DNA of 14,038 nucleotides, from NCBI GenBank assembly GCA_964624165.1, contig CAZUWG010000016.1, forward strand, positions 1 through 14,038, given 5' to 3'. Source of the stretch: OLB19 sp964624165 (GTDB lineage: Bacteria > Patescibacteriota > Minisyncoccia > Phycocordibacterales > UBA918). The notes under the pieces are model-generated. The model worked only from the letters and a program-made list of their open reading frames with translations. It was not told the DNA's origin and searched no databases. The position numbers were made by a program, and so were the translations under genes. Below are positions 1 through 5,601 of the stretch, in pieces (position 1 is the stretch's first letter; every line of letters starts with the position of its first letter).

Positions 1-24
1 GCCACTTTGTATCTAAAGACCTAG

Positions 25-445
25 TTATTGCACCGTTAATGTCCTAGTGTCGTCTTTTTTATGATCGAGTGTAATATGCAATGCGTCTTTTGTGATACTT
101 TTCTGTATCCGCTCTGGCCATTCAATACACACGAGTGTTTTTGGTGTGTGAAAGATTGACGAAAGGCCAAGAGGACCGGTCTCGGACTCATCTTCGATGC
201 GGTATGCANNNNNNNNNNTTTTCATGCTCTGTCTCATACTGTTTCATTACTACAAATGTGGGACTAGTGACTTCTTCAGTGACTCCAAGGAGGGCTGCCA
301 CCTCTTTTACAAAAGCTGTCTTCCCTACTCCTAAGTCACCATGTAACGCCAATACCACCGCACCCTCACTGTCTGATAGAGATGTAAGGATTAAATGCGC
401 GACTTCCTTTAAGTCTTTGAGGGTCAAAATAGTATAGGTATGCAT
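25..445 (-). CDS. tsaE: TsaE, tRNA threonylcarbamoyladenosine biosynthesis ATPase, interrupted by an assembly gap
   Basis: TsaE is the P-loop ATPase that works with TsaB and TsaD to make the t6A modification at position 37 of ANN-decoding tRNAs in the cytoplasm. The N-terminal half shows the family Walker A motif GDLGVGKTAFVKE and the SPTF motif (VTSPTFVVMKQYE). The C-terminal half, in another frame, has AYRIED and the conserved IEWPER. The two halves are separated by 10 Ns (209-218). The bases flanking the Ns imply a Lys or Asn codon on one side and a codon ending in T before Ala-Tyr-Arg on the other, which fits the family HxDxYR motif. An intact gene needs a missing length divisible by three, so 10 is a placeholder. 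I chose the ATG at 445, because a -10 box ends 7 bases before it and overlaps the alternative ATG at 457. The gene ends with TAA at 25-27. Confidence 0.88.
209..218. other. Assembly gap (10 Ns) inside tsaE
   Basis: Ten undetermined bases split tsaE into two frames. The gap most likely hides the codons of the HxD part of the HxDxYR motif. The true number of missing bases is probably 20-35 rather than 10, judged from family spacing. Confidence 0.95.
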
Positions 446-452
446 TGGCGAC

Positions 453-461
453 AGCATACCA
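453..461 (-). promoter_or_regulatory. Extended -10 promoter of tsaE, leaderless
   Basis: On the minus strand TGG is followed by TATGCT, then 7 bases, then the ATG at 445. Transcription would begin at or within a base of the start codon. No Shine-Dalgarno sequence precedes the ATG. Confidence 0.5.
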
Positions 462-636
462 TGTCTTTTTAAAGGTGGAAGTGGCGGGGGGAAGGGTTAT
501 CGGTTAACCCCGCCCATACAGGGACAAAAAAAATANNNNNNNNNNTTTTTTTTTTTTTTTTTGGTCTACCCATTATTTTTTTTTTTTTTTGTGTTTTGGG
601 CGGGTGCCTCGTTTTACCTTTCCCCCCCCCACTTCC

Positions 637-645
637 TGCTACAAT
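637..645 (+). promoter_or_regulatory. Extended -10 promoter of pilB, leaderless
   Basis: TGC-TACAAT is followed by AGAAGT and then the ATG at 652. The spacing of 6 puts transcription start on the A of the start codon. The 17 bases 638-654 are identical to those in front of ruvB (2793-2809). Confidence 0.65.
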
Positions 646-651
646 AGAAGT

Positions 652-2376
652 ATGCCTACGTTTGATAATATCTACAATAAAGAACACCTCGCCGAAATTC
701 GGCGCGGTGAAGAAGAGAGCCTCGCCAAACAACTCGCTCCCCACTACGGCCTTCCCTATATCAATCTTGTTGGTATTACTATCAACCCACAAGCTCTTCT
801 TCTCATAGATGAAGACACCGCCAAGGCGGCACATGTTGCGGCTTTTGAAAAACAAAACAAAAAGCTCACCATTGCCATCCAAAATCCAAATCTAGAAGCT
901 GCTAAAGAGCTTTTAGCTGAACTAAGAAAGGAATGGAATGTCTCTTTGATGCTCTGCTCCACAAACAGTCTCGAGCATGCGTGGCAACGGTATGAAGATC
1001 AAAAGAATAGTAAGCCTGTACAAAAAGGCATTCTCGATATCGACCTCGATCAGATCGCAATCTTGATGGAAAAAATTTCTACCAAGGAACATGTTGCTGA
1101 ACAAATTATTAAGTTACGTACCCTCAATTCAGCTAAGCGCATTTCCGAAACACTAGAACTTGTCTTCGCTGGAGCACTCGGACTTGGCGCTTCCGACATT
1201 CACATAGAACCCGAAGAAACTGGCATTCGTCTTCGCTATCGTCTAGATGGTGTCCTAGAGGATGTTATCGATCTAGAACGAATTATCTACGAGCGCATGC
1301 TTTCTCGCTTGAAGATTCTGGCTGGCATGCGTATTAATATCCGTGACGAAGCGCAAGATGGTCGATTCAGTTTTACCATCAACGAACGCGATATAGATGT
1401 GCGTGCCAGCGTCATTCCAGGGGCATCCGGAGAAAGTATGGTCATGCGTCTTCTCGATCCTGATGTAGCCAGCTTCCAATTTGAAAGCCTCGGCCTCAAT
1501 GAAGCATTAAAACGCGTGATGGAGATAGAACTCCAAAAGCCAAACGGTCTGATTGTCACCACTGGCCCCACCGGAAGTGGTAAGACTACCGCTTTGTACG
1601 CGTATCTCCAAAAAGTACATACCACCGATAGAAAAATCATTACCATCGAAGACCCTGTCGAATACAAGATTGAAAATATTGTCCAGACCCAAGTCAGTGA
1701 TGATTACACTTTTGCCTCTGGATTGCGCGCTATCTTGCGACAAGACCCAGACGTAATTATGGTCGGAGAAATTCGAGATCGTGAGGTGGCAGAGACAGCT
1801 ATCCATGCCGCCCAGACCGGACACCTTGTATTCTCTACCCTTCATACCAACAGTGCGGTTGGTGCCTTCCCGCGCCTTATCGACCTCGGCATCGACTCAC
1901 GGGTGATGGGAACAGCGATCAATATTCTCTTGGGACAAAGATTAGTGCGTACCTTGTGTGAATACTGTAAAAAAGACCGTCTCACCACCGACGCTGAAGA
2001 AGCTATTATCACACGCATCTTAAGCAATCACCCTCAAGCGCCGAAGCTTATGCCACCATATACAATTTATGATGCCGTCGGGTGTGATGCCTGTAACCAC
2101 ACCGGCTTTAAAGGGCGACAAGGTGTATTTGAAGCCGTGCGCATGGATGAAGCGGTCGAAGAAGCTCTACTTCGTGATCCGCGCGAGCATATTATTGAAG
2201 AAGCTGCACGAGCCCAAGCCATCCCGACAATGGCCGAAGATGGTATCGTAAAAGTCCTTGAAGGAAGCACCTCGCTAACTGAGCTTGAACGCGTAGTTGA
2301 GCTCAAAGCTCGACACACCGGCATTAAAGAGCCCGCCTCTTCGGAGGATGATCTCTTTGAAAATCACATTGTGTAA
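652..2376 (+). CDS. pilB: PilB/GspE-family type IV pilus assembly (type II secretion) ATPase
   Basis: This 574-residue protein is a hexameric cytoplasmic ATPase that drives pilin polymerisation at the inner membrane. The order of parts is canonical. There is an N-terminal MshEN/GspE-N-like region (about 1-120) and an N2 domain with GASDIHIEP (179-187). Walker A GPTGSGKT is at 305-312. The Asp box ITIEDPVEYK starts near 330. Walker B lies in DVIMVGEIRDRE (367-378), and the His box is around 385-399 (AAQTGHLVFSTLHTN). Two CxxC pairs, C436/C439 and C478/C481, form the zinc-binding tetracysteine site typical of PilB and GspE and absent from PilT. The start at 652 is set by the -10 box. An upstream in-frame extension to 589 is ignored because it runs into homopolymer sequence. 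No other pilus genes are adjacent. PilB and GspE cannot be told apart by sequence alone. CPR genomes usually carry a type IV pilus, so PilB is preferred. Confidence 0.93.
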   Translation: MPTFDNIYNKEHLAEIRRGEEESLAKQLAPHYGLPYINLVGITINPQALLLIDEDTAKAAHVAAFEKQNKKLTIAIQNPNLEAAKELLAELRKEWNVSLMLCSTNSLEHAWQRYEDQKNSKPVQKGILDIDLDQIAILMEKISTKEHVAEQIIKLRTLNSAKRISETLELVFAGALGLGASDIHIEPEETGIRLRYRLDGVLEDVIDLERIIYERMLSRLKILAGMRINIRDEAQDGRFSFTINERDIDVRASVIPGASGESMVMRLLDPDVASFQFESLGLNEALKRVMEIELQKPNGLIVTTGPTGSGKTTALYAYLQKVHTTDRKIITIEDPVEYKIENIVQTQVSDDYTFASGLRAILRQDPDVIMVGEIRDREVAETAIHAAQTGHLVFSTLHTNSAVGAFPRLIDLGIDSRVMGTAINILLGQRLVRTLCEYCKKDRLTTDAEEAIITRILSNHPQAPKLMPPYTIYDAVGCDACNHTGFKGRQGVFEAVRMDEAVEEALLRDPREHIIEEAARAQAIPTMAEDGIVKVLEGSTSLTELERVVELKARHTGIKEPASSEDDLFENHIV

Positions 2377-2384
2377 TTGGAAAA

Positions 2385-2426
2385 CACAAAACCCCCGAGC
2401 ACAAGATTGTGCTCGGGGGTTTTGTG
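2385..2426. terminator. Perfect palindromic terminator after pilB
   Basis: A 19-bp perfect stem (2385-2403 with 2408-2426) has a 4-base loop. The GC core CCCCCGAGCACA is flanked by an A4 run on the left arm and a T4 run on the right arm, so it can work in both directions. It starts 9 bases after the pilB stop. Confidence 0.88.
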
Positions 2427-2433
2427 ATATAGT
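2425..2433 (+). promoter_or_regulatory. Possible extended -10 promoter for the structured RNA
   Basis: TGA-TATAGT begins on the last bases of the pilB terminator stem. It would start transcription near 2440. The -35 region is weak (TTGTGC at 2407-2412, spacing 15). The assignment is tentative. Confidence 0.35.
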
Positions 2434-2439
2434 TTCATC

Positions 2440-2650
2440 CAACACTCCTTGAGTGCGTTCATTCCAAAAAATAATTCTCTAAGCACGCTTTCCGCATAGA
2501 AAGTGAGCAACGCGCTAAGGAAATGGCAGAGTGTACTTATTCTAGGATAAGGACCGTGTCACCCTCGCAACGGTACTCTGAGTTGCTTAGAGAGTTATAT
2601 TCTCGAATGTCATAAGAAAACCACGTGGCGTATGCCTCGTGGTTTTCTTT
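2440..2650 (+). ncRNA. Candidate structured small RNA (unrecognised)
   Basis: No plausible protein is encoded in this gene-free interval, but nested complementarity is strong. A 15-bp closing stem (2471-2485 with 2584-2598) has one G-U pair. Directly inside it lies a 7-bp hairpin (2486-2492 with 2499-2505). A 6-bp stem CAGAGT/ACTCTG (2527-2532 with 2575-2580) then encloses two further hairpins: CTTAT/ATAAG (2536-2540 with 2547-2551) and ACCGT/ACGGT (2553-2557 with 2570-2574). The second of these abuts the 6-bp stem, so the two could stack. The block is followed by a terminator-like hairpin. I compared it by eye with hallmark motifs of RNase P RNA, SRP RNA, tmRNA and 6S RNA and saw none. The helices are nearly as good on the other strand, so orientation is unproven. 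A minus-strand promoter at 2705-2732 points into the same interval. Confidence 0.4.
2614..2650. terminator. Terminator hairpin in the pilB-ruvB interval
   Basis: A 12-bp perfect stem (2614-2625 with 2638-2649) begins AAGAAAACC and ends GGTTTTCTT. A nested GGC-GTAT-GCC hairpin sits in the loop. A and T runs in the arms make it usable in both directions. Confidence 0.65.
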
Positions 2651-2704
2651 ATAAACGCTGAAAAGAATTGGGAACGCGTTTTAAGTGCCTCAAAACGTAC
2701 CTTC

Positions 2705-2732
2705 ATATTAGCATAAATGAAAGTTTTGTCAA
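2705..2732 (-). promoter_or_regulatory. Strong sigma70-type promoter pointing into the pilB-ruvB interval
   Basis: On the minus strand a perfect -35 TTGACA (2727-2732) is separated by 16 bases from TAATAT (2705-2710), which carries the extended TGC. The predicted start is the A at 2698, 6 bases beyond. No convincing protein gene follows. A transcript would run about 85 nt to the hairpin at 2614-2649, or about 315 nt to the palindrome at 2385-2426. Confidence 0.55.
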
Positions 2733-2739
2733 GCTTTTG

Positions 2740-2768
2740 TGGTGGGGCGAGCTTCGCTCGCCCCACCA
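2740..2768. repeat. GC-rich perfect inverted repeat upstream of ruvB
   Basis: A 13-bp stem (TGGTGGGGCGAGC against its complement) with a TTC loop lies between the minus-strand promoter and the ruvB promoter. No T run follows on either strand, so it is not a canonical terminator. It may insulate the two divergent promoters or bind a protein. Confidence 0.5.
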
Positions 2769-2794
2769 TCTCTATGATTTCCCCCATTTTACGC

Positions 2795-2800
2795 TACAAT
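2795..2800 (+). promoter_or_regulatory. -10 promoter element of ruvB, leaderless
   Basis: TACAAT is followed by AGAAGT and the ATG at 2807, the same 6-base spacing as pilB. No Shine-Dalgarno sequence is present. This element fixes the start of ruvB. Confidence 0.62.
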
Positions 2801-2806
2801 AGAAGT

Positions 2807-3787
2807 ATGAATAGTCAGAGTTCTATTACGAAAGAGCACTCAGGAAACCTTGATCAAACCCTCCGTCCCCAGACGTGGGAAGAATATATTGGTCAAGAAA
2901 AAATCAAAGAGAACCTCCGTATTCTTCTTACCGCCGCCAAGGAACGTGGTCACGCTGCAGAGCATATTCTACTCTATGGCCCGCCTGGTCTGGGTAAGAC
3001 TACTCTCTCGCACCTTATCGCCAAAACCCTCGGCACCAACATGCGCACCACTTCCGGTCCGGCTATTGAGCGCGTTGGTGATCTCGCAGCCATTCTTACC
3101 AACCTCTCACCTGGAGATGTGCTTTTTATTGACGAAATTCACCGTCTATCCAAAAGTATTGAGGAAGTGCTTTACCCGGCTATGGAAAGTGGTGTCCTTG
3201 ACATCATCATTGGGAAAGGTCCTTCAGCGCGCACCGTCCAGCTTGAACTACCACCGTTTACTCTAGTCTCAGCTACTACGCGTATTTCGATGCTGTCTGC
3301 TCCACTTCGTTCACGTTTTTCAGGTGGAACATTTCGACTTGATTTTTATTCTGATGCTGAGATCGCGGAGATCCTCAAGCGCTCAGCGGCGCTTTTAGGA
3401 ATTGCGGCTTCAAACGAAATCGTTACCGGTATCGCCAAGCGCTGCCGAGCTACTCCACGTACTGCAAATTATCTCCTCAAGCGTTGTCGCGACCTCGCCC
3501 AACTCGAAGGGGCAGAGCTTGATAGAGCGATTGTTGATAAAACTTTTGATCTCCTTGAGATTGACGAGCTTGGTCTAAATAAGCCAGATCGTGAGGTGCT
3601 TCAGATTATTATTGAAAAACACAGAGGTGGACCGGTCGGACTCAATACCATTGCGGCTGCCACAGGCGAGGAACAGTCAACTATTGAAGACGTAATTGAA
3701 CCCTACCTCATTCGCCAAGGCCTCTTAGAACGCACCCCGCGTGGCCGTATGGTAACAGCTGAGGCATACCGTCACTTGCAAATATAG
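2807..3787 (+). CDS. ruvB: RuvB, Holliday junction branch-migration helicase
   Basis: RuvB is the AAA+ hexameric motor that, with RuvA, drives branch migration of Holliday junctions during recombinational repair. The protein has 326 residues, close to the usual 330-345. The RuvB hallmark Walker A GPPGLGKTT is at 58-66. Walker B VLFIDE is at 105-110, followed by the RuvB-typical IHRL. Sensor 1 SATTR is at 155-159, and the arginine-finger region LRSRF is near 167-171. The C-terminal winged helix ends with ERTPRGRMVTAEAYRHL. The reading frame is open upstream to 2717, but that part lies across the GC hairpin and has no family similarity, so the leaderless ATG at 2807 is chosen. ruvC lies about 1 kb downstream. 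ruvA is not in the window. Confidence 0.97.
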   Translation: MNSQSSITKEHSGNLDQTLRPQTWEEYIGQEKIKENLRILLTAAKERGHAAEHILLYGPPGLGKTTLSHLIAKTLGTNMRTTSGPAIERVGDLAAILTNLSPGDVLFIDEIHRLSKSIEEVLYPAMESGVLDIIIGKGPSARTVQLELPPFTLVSATTRISMLSAPLRSRFSGGTFRLDFYSDAEIAEILKRSAALLGIAASNEIVTGIAKRCRATPRTANYLLKRCRDLAQLEGAELDRAIVDKTFDLLEIDELGLNKPDREVLQIIIEKHRGGPVGLNTIAAATGEEQSTIEDVIEPYLIRQGLLERTPRGRMVTAEAYRHLQI

Positions 3788-3835
3788 GGAGGTTTTGTAG
3801 AGTATCGACAGAACAGAATAGACTTGAGGTATAAA

Positions 3836-4138
3836 ATGCAACAAAAAGTGTATCCGGTAGTATCACTCAGAGATACTAGAACCGGAGAATTCAGCCTGTG
3901 TCGAATGGAACGACGATATCCAACCCTTTTTCCAGATGAAGAATACCAACCGTTTTACCCAACACAGCCGTCTGAACACCGCTTCGCACGGCTTGATCAA
4001 GCGGTGGCGTTTGTGGAAGAGAGTGCGGCCTGTGGGAAGTATTGCTGCCCACTTTGGTATGTGGACGTCTGTCTGCAGTGGAATGGAACAACGCTTCCGA
4101 GCACTGCTATCTATCTTTCGACAGAGCGGTACCAGTGA
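3836..4138 (+). CDS. Hypothetical protein, 100 residues, cysteine- and aromatic-rich
   Basis: I do not recognise this protein. It is soluble, with no membrane segment or signal peptide. Pro and Tyr cluster near the N-terminal half (YPTLFPDEEYQPFYPTQ). A Cys-rich segment follows toward the C-terminus (AACGKYCCPLWYVDVCLQW), with four of the five cysteines within 19 residues, which could bind a metal. Support for a real gene is a GAGGT Shine-Dalgarno-like sequence 5 bases before the ATG at 3836 and a canonical terminator two bases after the stop. An in-frame TTG at 3824 is a weaker alternative start. It lies 48 bases after ruvB with no terminator between, so it could be co-transcribed with ruvB. 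Confidence 0.6.
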   Translation: MQQKVYPVVSLRDTRTGEFSLCRMERRYPTLFPDEEYQPFYPTQPSEHRFARLDQAVAFVEESAACGKYCCPLWYVDVCLQWNGTTLPSTAIYLSTERYQ

Positions 4139-4139
4139 C

Positions 4140-4175
4140 GCGTCGCAGCCTTCTGGCTGCGACGCCTTCTTTTTT
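4140..4175 (+). terminator. Rho-independent terminator after the hypothetical gene
   Basis: An 11-bp perfect stem (GCGTCGCAGCC, loop TTCT) is followed by CTTCTTTTTT. It begins two bases after the stop codon and ends just before the yebC -10 box. Confidence 0.92.
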
Positions 4176-4176
4176 G

Positions 4177-4182
4177 TATACT
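4177..4182 (+). promoter_or_regulatory. -10 promoter element of yebC, leaderless
   Basis: TATACT is followed by GAGCTG and the ATG at 4189, again a spacing of 6. It lies right at the end of the preceding terminator T run. Confidence 0.58.
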
Positions 4183-4188
4183 GAGCTG

Positions 4189-4731
4189 ATGAGTGGACAT
4201 AATAAATGGAGTAAAATCAAACACAAAAAAGCCGCCACTGATGCGCAGAAAAGTAAGATTTTCAGTAAACATTCTGCGCTTATTGCGATGGAAAGTCGCA
4301 AGGCCGCTGGCGATATCTCGTCTCCTTCGCTCTCGGCAGTGATTGAGCGCGCAAAAAAAGACTCCATGCCAAAAGAAAATATCGACCGAGCAGTTGCGAA
4401 AGGAGCGGGTGGAGGAGGAGCCGCTCTTGAGGAAGTGCTCTACGAAGGATATGGTCCTGGTGGCGTGGCGATGTTGATACACGTCGTAACCGACAACAAC
4501 AACCGCACTGCGGCCGAAATGCGCCACATATTTTCAAAACACGGGCTCGAGCTCGGCACTCCGGGAGCGGCGGCGTGGGCGTTTTCAAAAAAAGACGGTG
4601 TCTATATCCCCAACACTCCCATGGAACTCGATGAAGTAACCGGTGAACAGTTAGGCAACTTTATTGAAGCGATCGAAGAAAATGATGATGTTACTGAAGT
4701 TTACACCGCAGCTGATACTGTTGAGGAATAG
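4189..4731 (+). CDS. yebC: YebC/TACO1-family protein, short form lacking the inserted domain
   Basis: YebC proteins were long annotated as transcriptional regulators (PmpR). They are now linked to translation, helping ribosomes through difficult stretches such as polyproline. The N-terminal domain is clear: SGHNKWSKIKHKKAATDAQKS at the start, then MPKENIDRAVAKG (60-72). The second domain shows YEGYGPGG (85-92) and DNNNRTAAEMRHIFSKHG (102-119). The protein has only 180 residues against about 240-250 usually. After FSKKDG (132-137) the sequence goes straight to the C-terminal IPNTPMELD and DDVTEVY. About 60 residues that form the inserted alpha/beta domain III in full-length members are therefore absent. 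The frame is open and both edges align well, so this looks like a clean in-frame loss. Start chosen by MSGHNKW homology and the -10 box. Confidence 0.93.
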   Translation: MSGHNKWSKIKHKKAATDAQKSKIFSKHSALIAMESRKAAGDISSPSLSAVIERAKKDSMPKENIDRAVAKGAGGGGAALEEVLYEGYGPGGVAMLIHVVTDNNNRTAAEMRHIFSKHGLELGTPGAAAWAFSKKDGVYIPNTPMELDEVTGEQLGNFIEAIEENDDVTEVYTAADTVEE

Positions 4732-4769
4732 CACAAATGGCCGGAACCAAAGGTTCCGGCCATTTGTGC
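4731..4769. terminator. Palindromic hairpin after yebC, overlapping the ruvC promoter
   Basis: An 18-bp perfect stem (4731-4748 with 4752-4769) has an AAA loop. It starts on the last base of the yebC stop codon. The T run is inside the right arm (CATTTGTGC), and the last TGC of the stem doubles as the extended element of the ruvC -10 box. Confidence 0.8.
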
Positions 4770-4775
4770 TACTAT
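4767..4775 (+). promoter_or_regulatory. Extended -10 promoter of ruvC, leaderless
   Basis: TGC-TACTAT is followed by ACCTTC and the ATG at 4782, a spacing of 6. The TGC is the end of the preceding hairpin stem. Confidence 0.6.
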
Positions 4776-4781
4776 ACCTTC

Positions 4782-5252
4782 ATGCGAGTAATTGGTATCG
4801 ATCCTGGTTATGATCGGCTGGGAGTGGCGATTATTGAAATGAATGAAGGCCGCGAAACGGTTATTTATTCATGTTGTATCGAAACCGACAAACACCTCTC
4901 CTTACCCGAGCGACACAAACAAGTCGGTGATAAACTTCAAAAAATTTTACAGACATACAACCCTGAGGTCCTTGGTATTGAAACACTTTTTTTTAATAAA
5001 AACGTAAAGACTGGGATTGGTGTCGCAGAAGCTCGCGGCGTTATTCTGTATGTCGCCCAAACGGCTCAATGTCGCGTACTAGAGCTTAGTCCGCAGCAAA
5101 TAAAAATCGCCGTCACTGGCTATGGAAAGAGTGATAAACCAGCCGTTATCGAAATGGTGAAACGCTTGGCGATGAATATTCCGAAGAAAGCCTTAGACGA
5201 TGAATACGATGCTATCGCTGTTGGTATTGCCACCCTTGCGCACCTTCGATAA
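4782..5252 (+). CDS. ruvC: RuvC, Holliday junction resolvase
   Basis: RuvC is the dimeric, magnesium-dependent endonuclease that cuts Holliday junctions symmetrically after RuvAB branch migration. It has an RNase H fold. The four catalytic acids are in place: D7 (IGIDPGYDRLG), E67 (GIETLFF), and D140 and D143 in DDEYDAIAVG. The conserved FNKNVKTGIGVAEARGV segment (71-87) is also present. At 156 residues it is slightly short but complete. The start at MRVIGID follows family practice and the leaderless -10 box. The upstream in-frame ATG at 4737 lies inside the hairpin and is rejected. Confidence 0.96.
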   Translation: MRVIGIDPGYDRLGVAIIEMNEGRETVIYSCCIETDKHLSLPERHKQVGDKLQKILQTYNPEVLGIETLFFNKNVKTGIGVAEARGVILYVAQTAQCRVLELSPQQIKIAVTGYGKSDKPAVIEMVKRLAMNIPKKALDDEYDAIAVGIATLAHLR

Positions 5253-5257
5253 GTAGC

Positions 5258-5263
5258 TATAAT
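5258..5263 (+). promoter_or_regulatory. -10 box of the acidic-protein gene
   Basis: A perfect TATAAT lies 5 bases after the ruvC stop. Transcription would start near 5270, giving a leader of about 28 nt with no Shine-Dalgarno sequence. No good -35 is seen. Confidence 0.5.
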
Positions 5264-5297
5264 GCTCGGAATAATTAACACATAAGTGTAAAAACAT

Positions 5298-5561
5298 ATG
5301 GTAGATGAATTTGAGACAAACGATGAAGTAGCTGAGAATGAAAATGAGGATTCTTCAATTGATGATTCAATGCTTGATGAAATTAGCGATGATGAAAGTG
5401 AAGATGAAATAGAAGGGTTTGGTCTCATTACTGGCGATGATGATGAAGATGAGGAGGAGGATGAAGAAGATGAGGAGGAGGATGAGGATGAAGAAGAATC
5501 ACTCGAGGAAGATGCTGAAGATGTGGATTTCGACAGTTTCGACGATTCGTATGATATGTAA
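5298..5561 (+). CDS. Extremely acidic small protein of unknown function
   Basis: I cannot assign a family. By my count 51 of 87 residues are Asp or Glu, and there is no Lys, Arg, His, Cys, Pro, Trp or Gln. A nearly uninterrupted acidic block occupies about residues 47-67, after the only hydrophobic patch (GFGLITG, 40-46). The ends are interspersed with Ser, Asn and Phe, including a C-terminal FDSFDDSYDM. It is probably disordered. Possibilities include a DNA-mimic or an electrostatic partner of basic proteins, or an acidic tail resembling that of the RNA polymerase delta subunit without its folded domain. None is demonstrated. Its own TATAAT and a terminator overlapping its stop codon support a real, separately expressed gene. 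The GAT/GAG/GAA codon run is a slippage-prone repeat. Confidence 0.72.
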   Translation: MVDEFETNDEVAENENEDSSIDDSMLDEISDDESEDEIEGFGLITGDDDEDEEEDEEDEEEDEDEEESLEEDAEDVDFDSFDDSYDM

Positions 5562-5600
5562 GTAAAAGGCCGGAAGCTCTGCTTCCGGCCTTTTACTTAC
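5558..5600. terminator. Bidirectional terminator between the acidic-protein gene and tyrS
   Basis: A 20-bp perfect stem (5558-5577 with 5581-5600) has a TCT loop. The core GGCCGGAAGC is flanked by AAAA on one arm and TTTT on the other. It contains the stop of the plus-strand gene (5559-5561) and ends one base from the tyrS stop, so it serves both convergent genes. Confidence 0.93.
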
Positions 5601-5601
5601 C

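Larger units (their letters stand above)
446..651. other. Low-complexity intergenic region with an assembly gap (536-545)
   Basis: About 200 bases separate the divergent tsaE and pilB. The stretch holds an eight-A run, ten Ns at 536-545, two long T runs (after the gap and near 577-590) and a run of nine C at 622-630. Around 484-513 a short imperfect palindrome (GGCGGGG against CCCCGCC) is visible. I see no gene here. The homopolymers beside the Ns suggest unreliable assembly, so no structure should be trusted between about 520 and 600. Confidence 0.7.

Noticed and set aside
589..651. Upstream extension of the pilB frame
   Set aside because: It runs through homopolymer sequence near an N gap and encodes no family-like residues. 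The -10 box lies inside it.
1287..1845. Antisense frames of 112-126 residues opposite pilB
   Set aside because: pilB has clear motifs throughout on the plus strand. The antisense frames show none.
2364..2438. Minus-strand 24-codon frame starting MKLYHKTPE with AAGGAG 6 bases before its ATG
   Set aside because: It mostly translates the pilB terminator palindrome and the antisense of the pilB end. The SD-like string is probably chance, although a leader peptide on the minus transcript cannot be fully excluded.
2587..2787. Minus-strand 66-residue open frame across the pilB-ruvB interval
   Set aside because: It runs through two hairpins and a promoter and has no family resemblance or start signal. 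It is better explained as non-coding.
4184..4200. CTGATGAG beside the yebC start, resembling part of a hammerhead ribozyme core
   Set aside because: There is no matching GAAA strand or stems in the right places, and the bases are the yebC start region.
4107..4588. Several long antisense frames opposite yebC
   Set aside because: They are shadows of the yebC frame and have no start signals or recognisable motifs.
5436..5510. GAT/GAG/GAA repeat that could be read as a microsatellite or repeat array
   Set aside because: It is in frame and encodes the acidic block of a gene with its own promoter and terminator, so it is kept as coding sequence.
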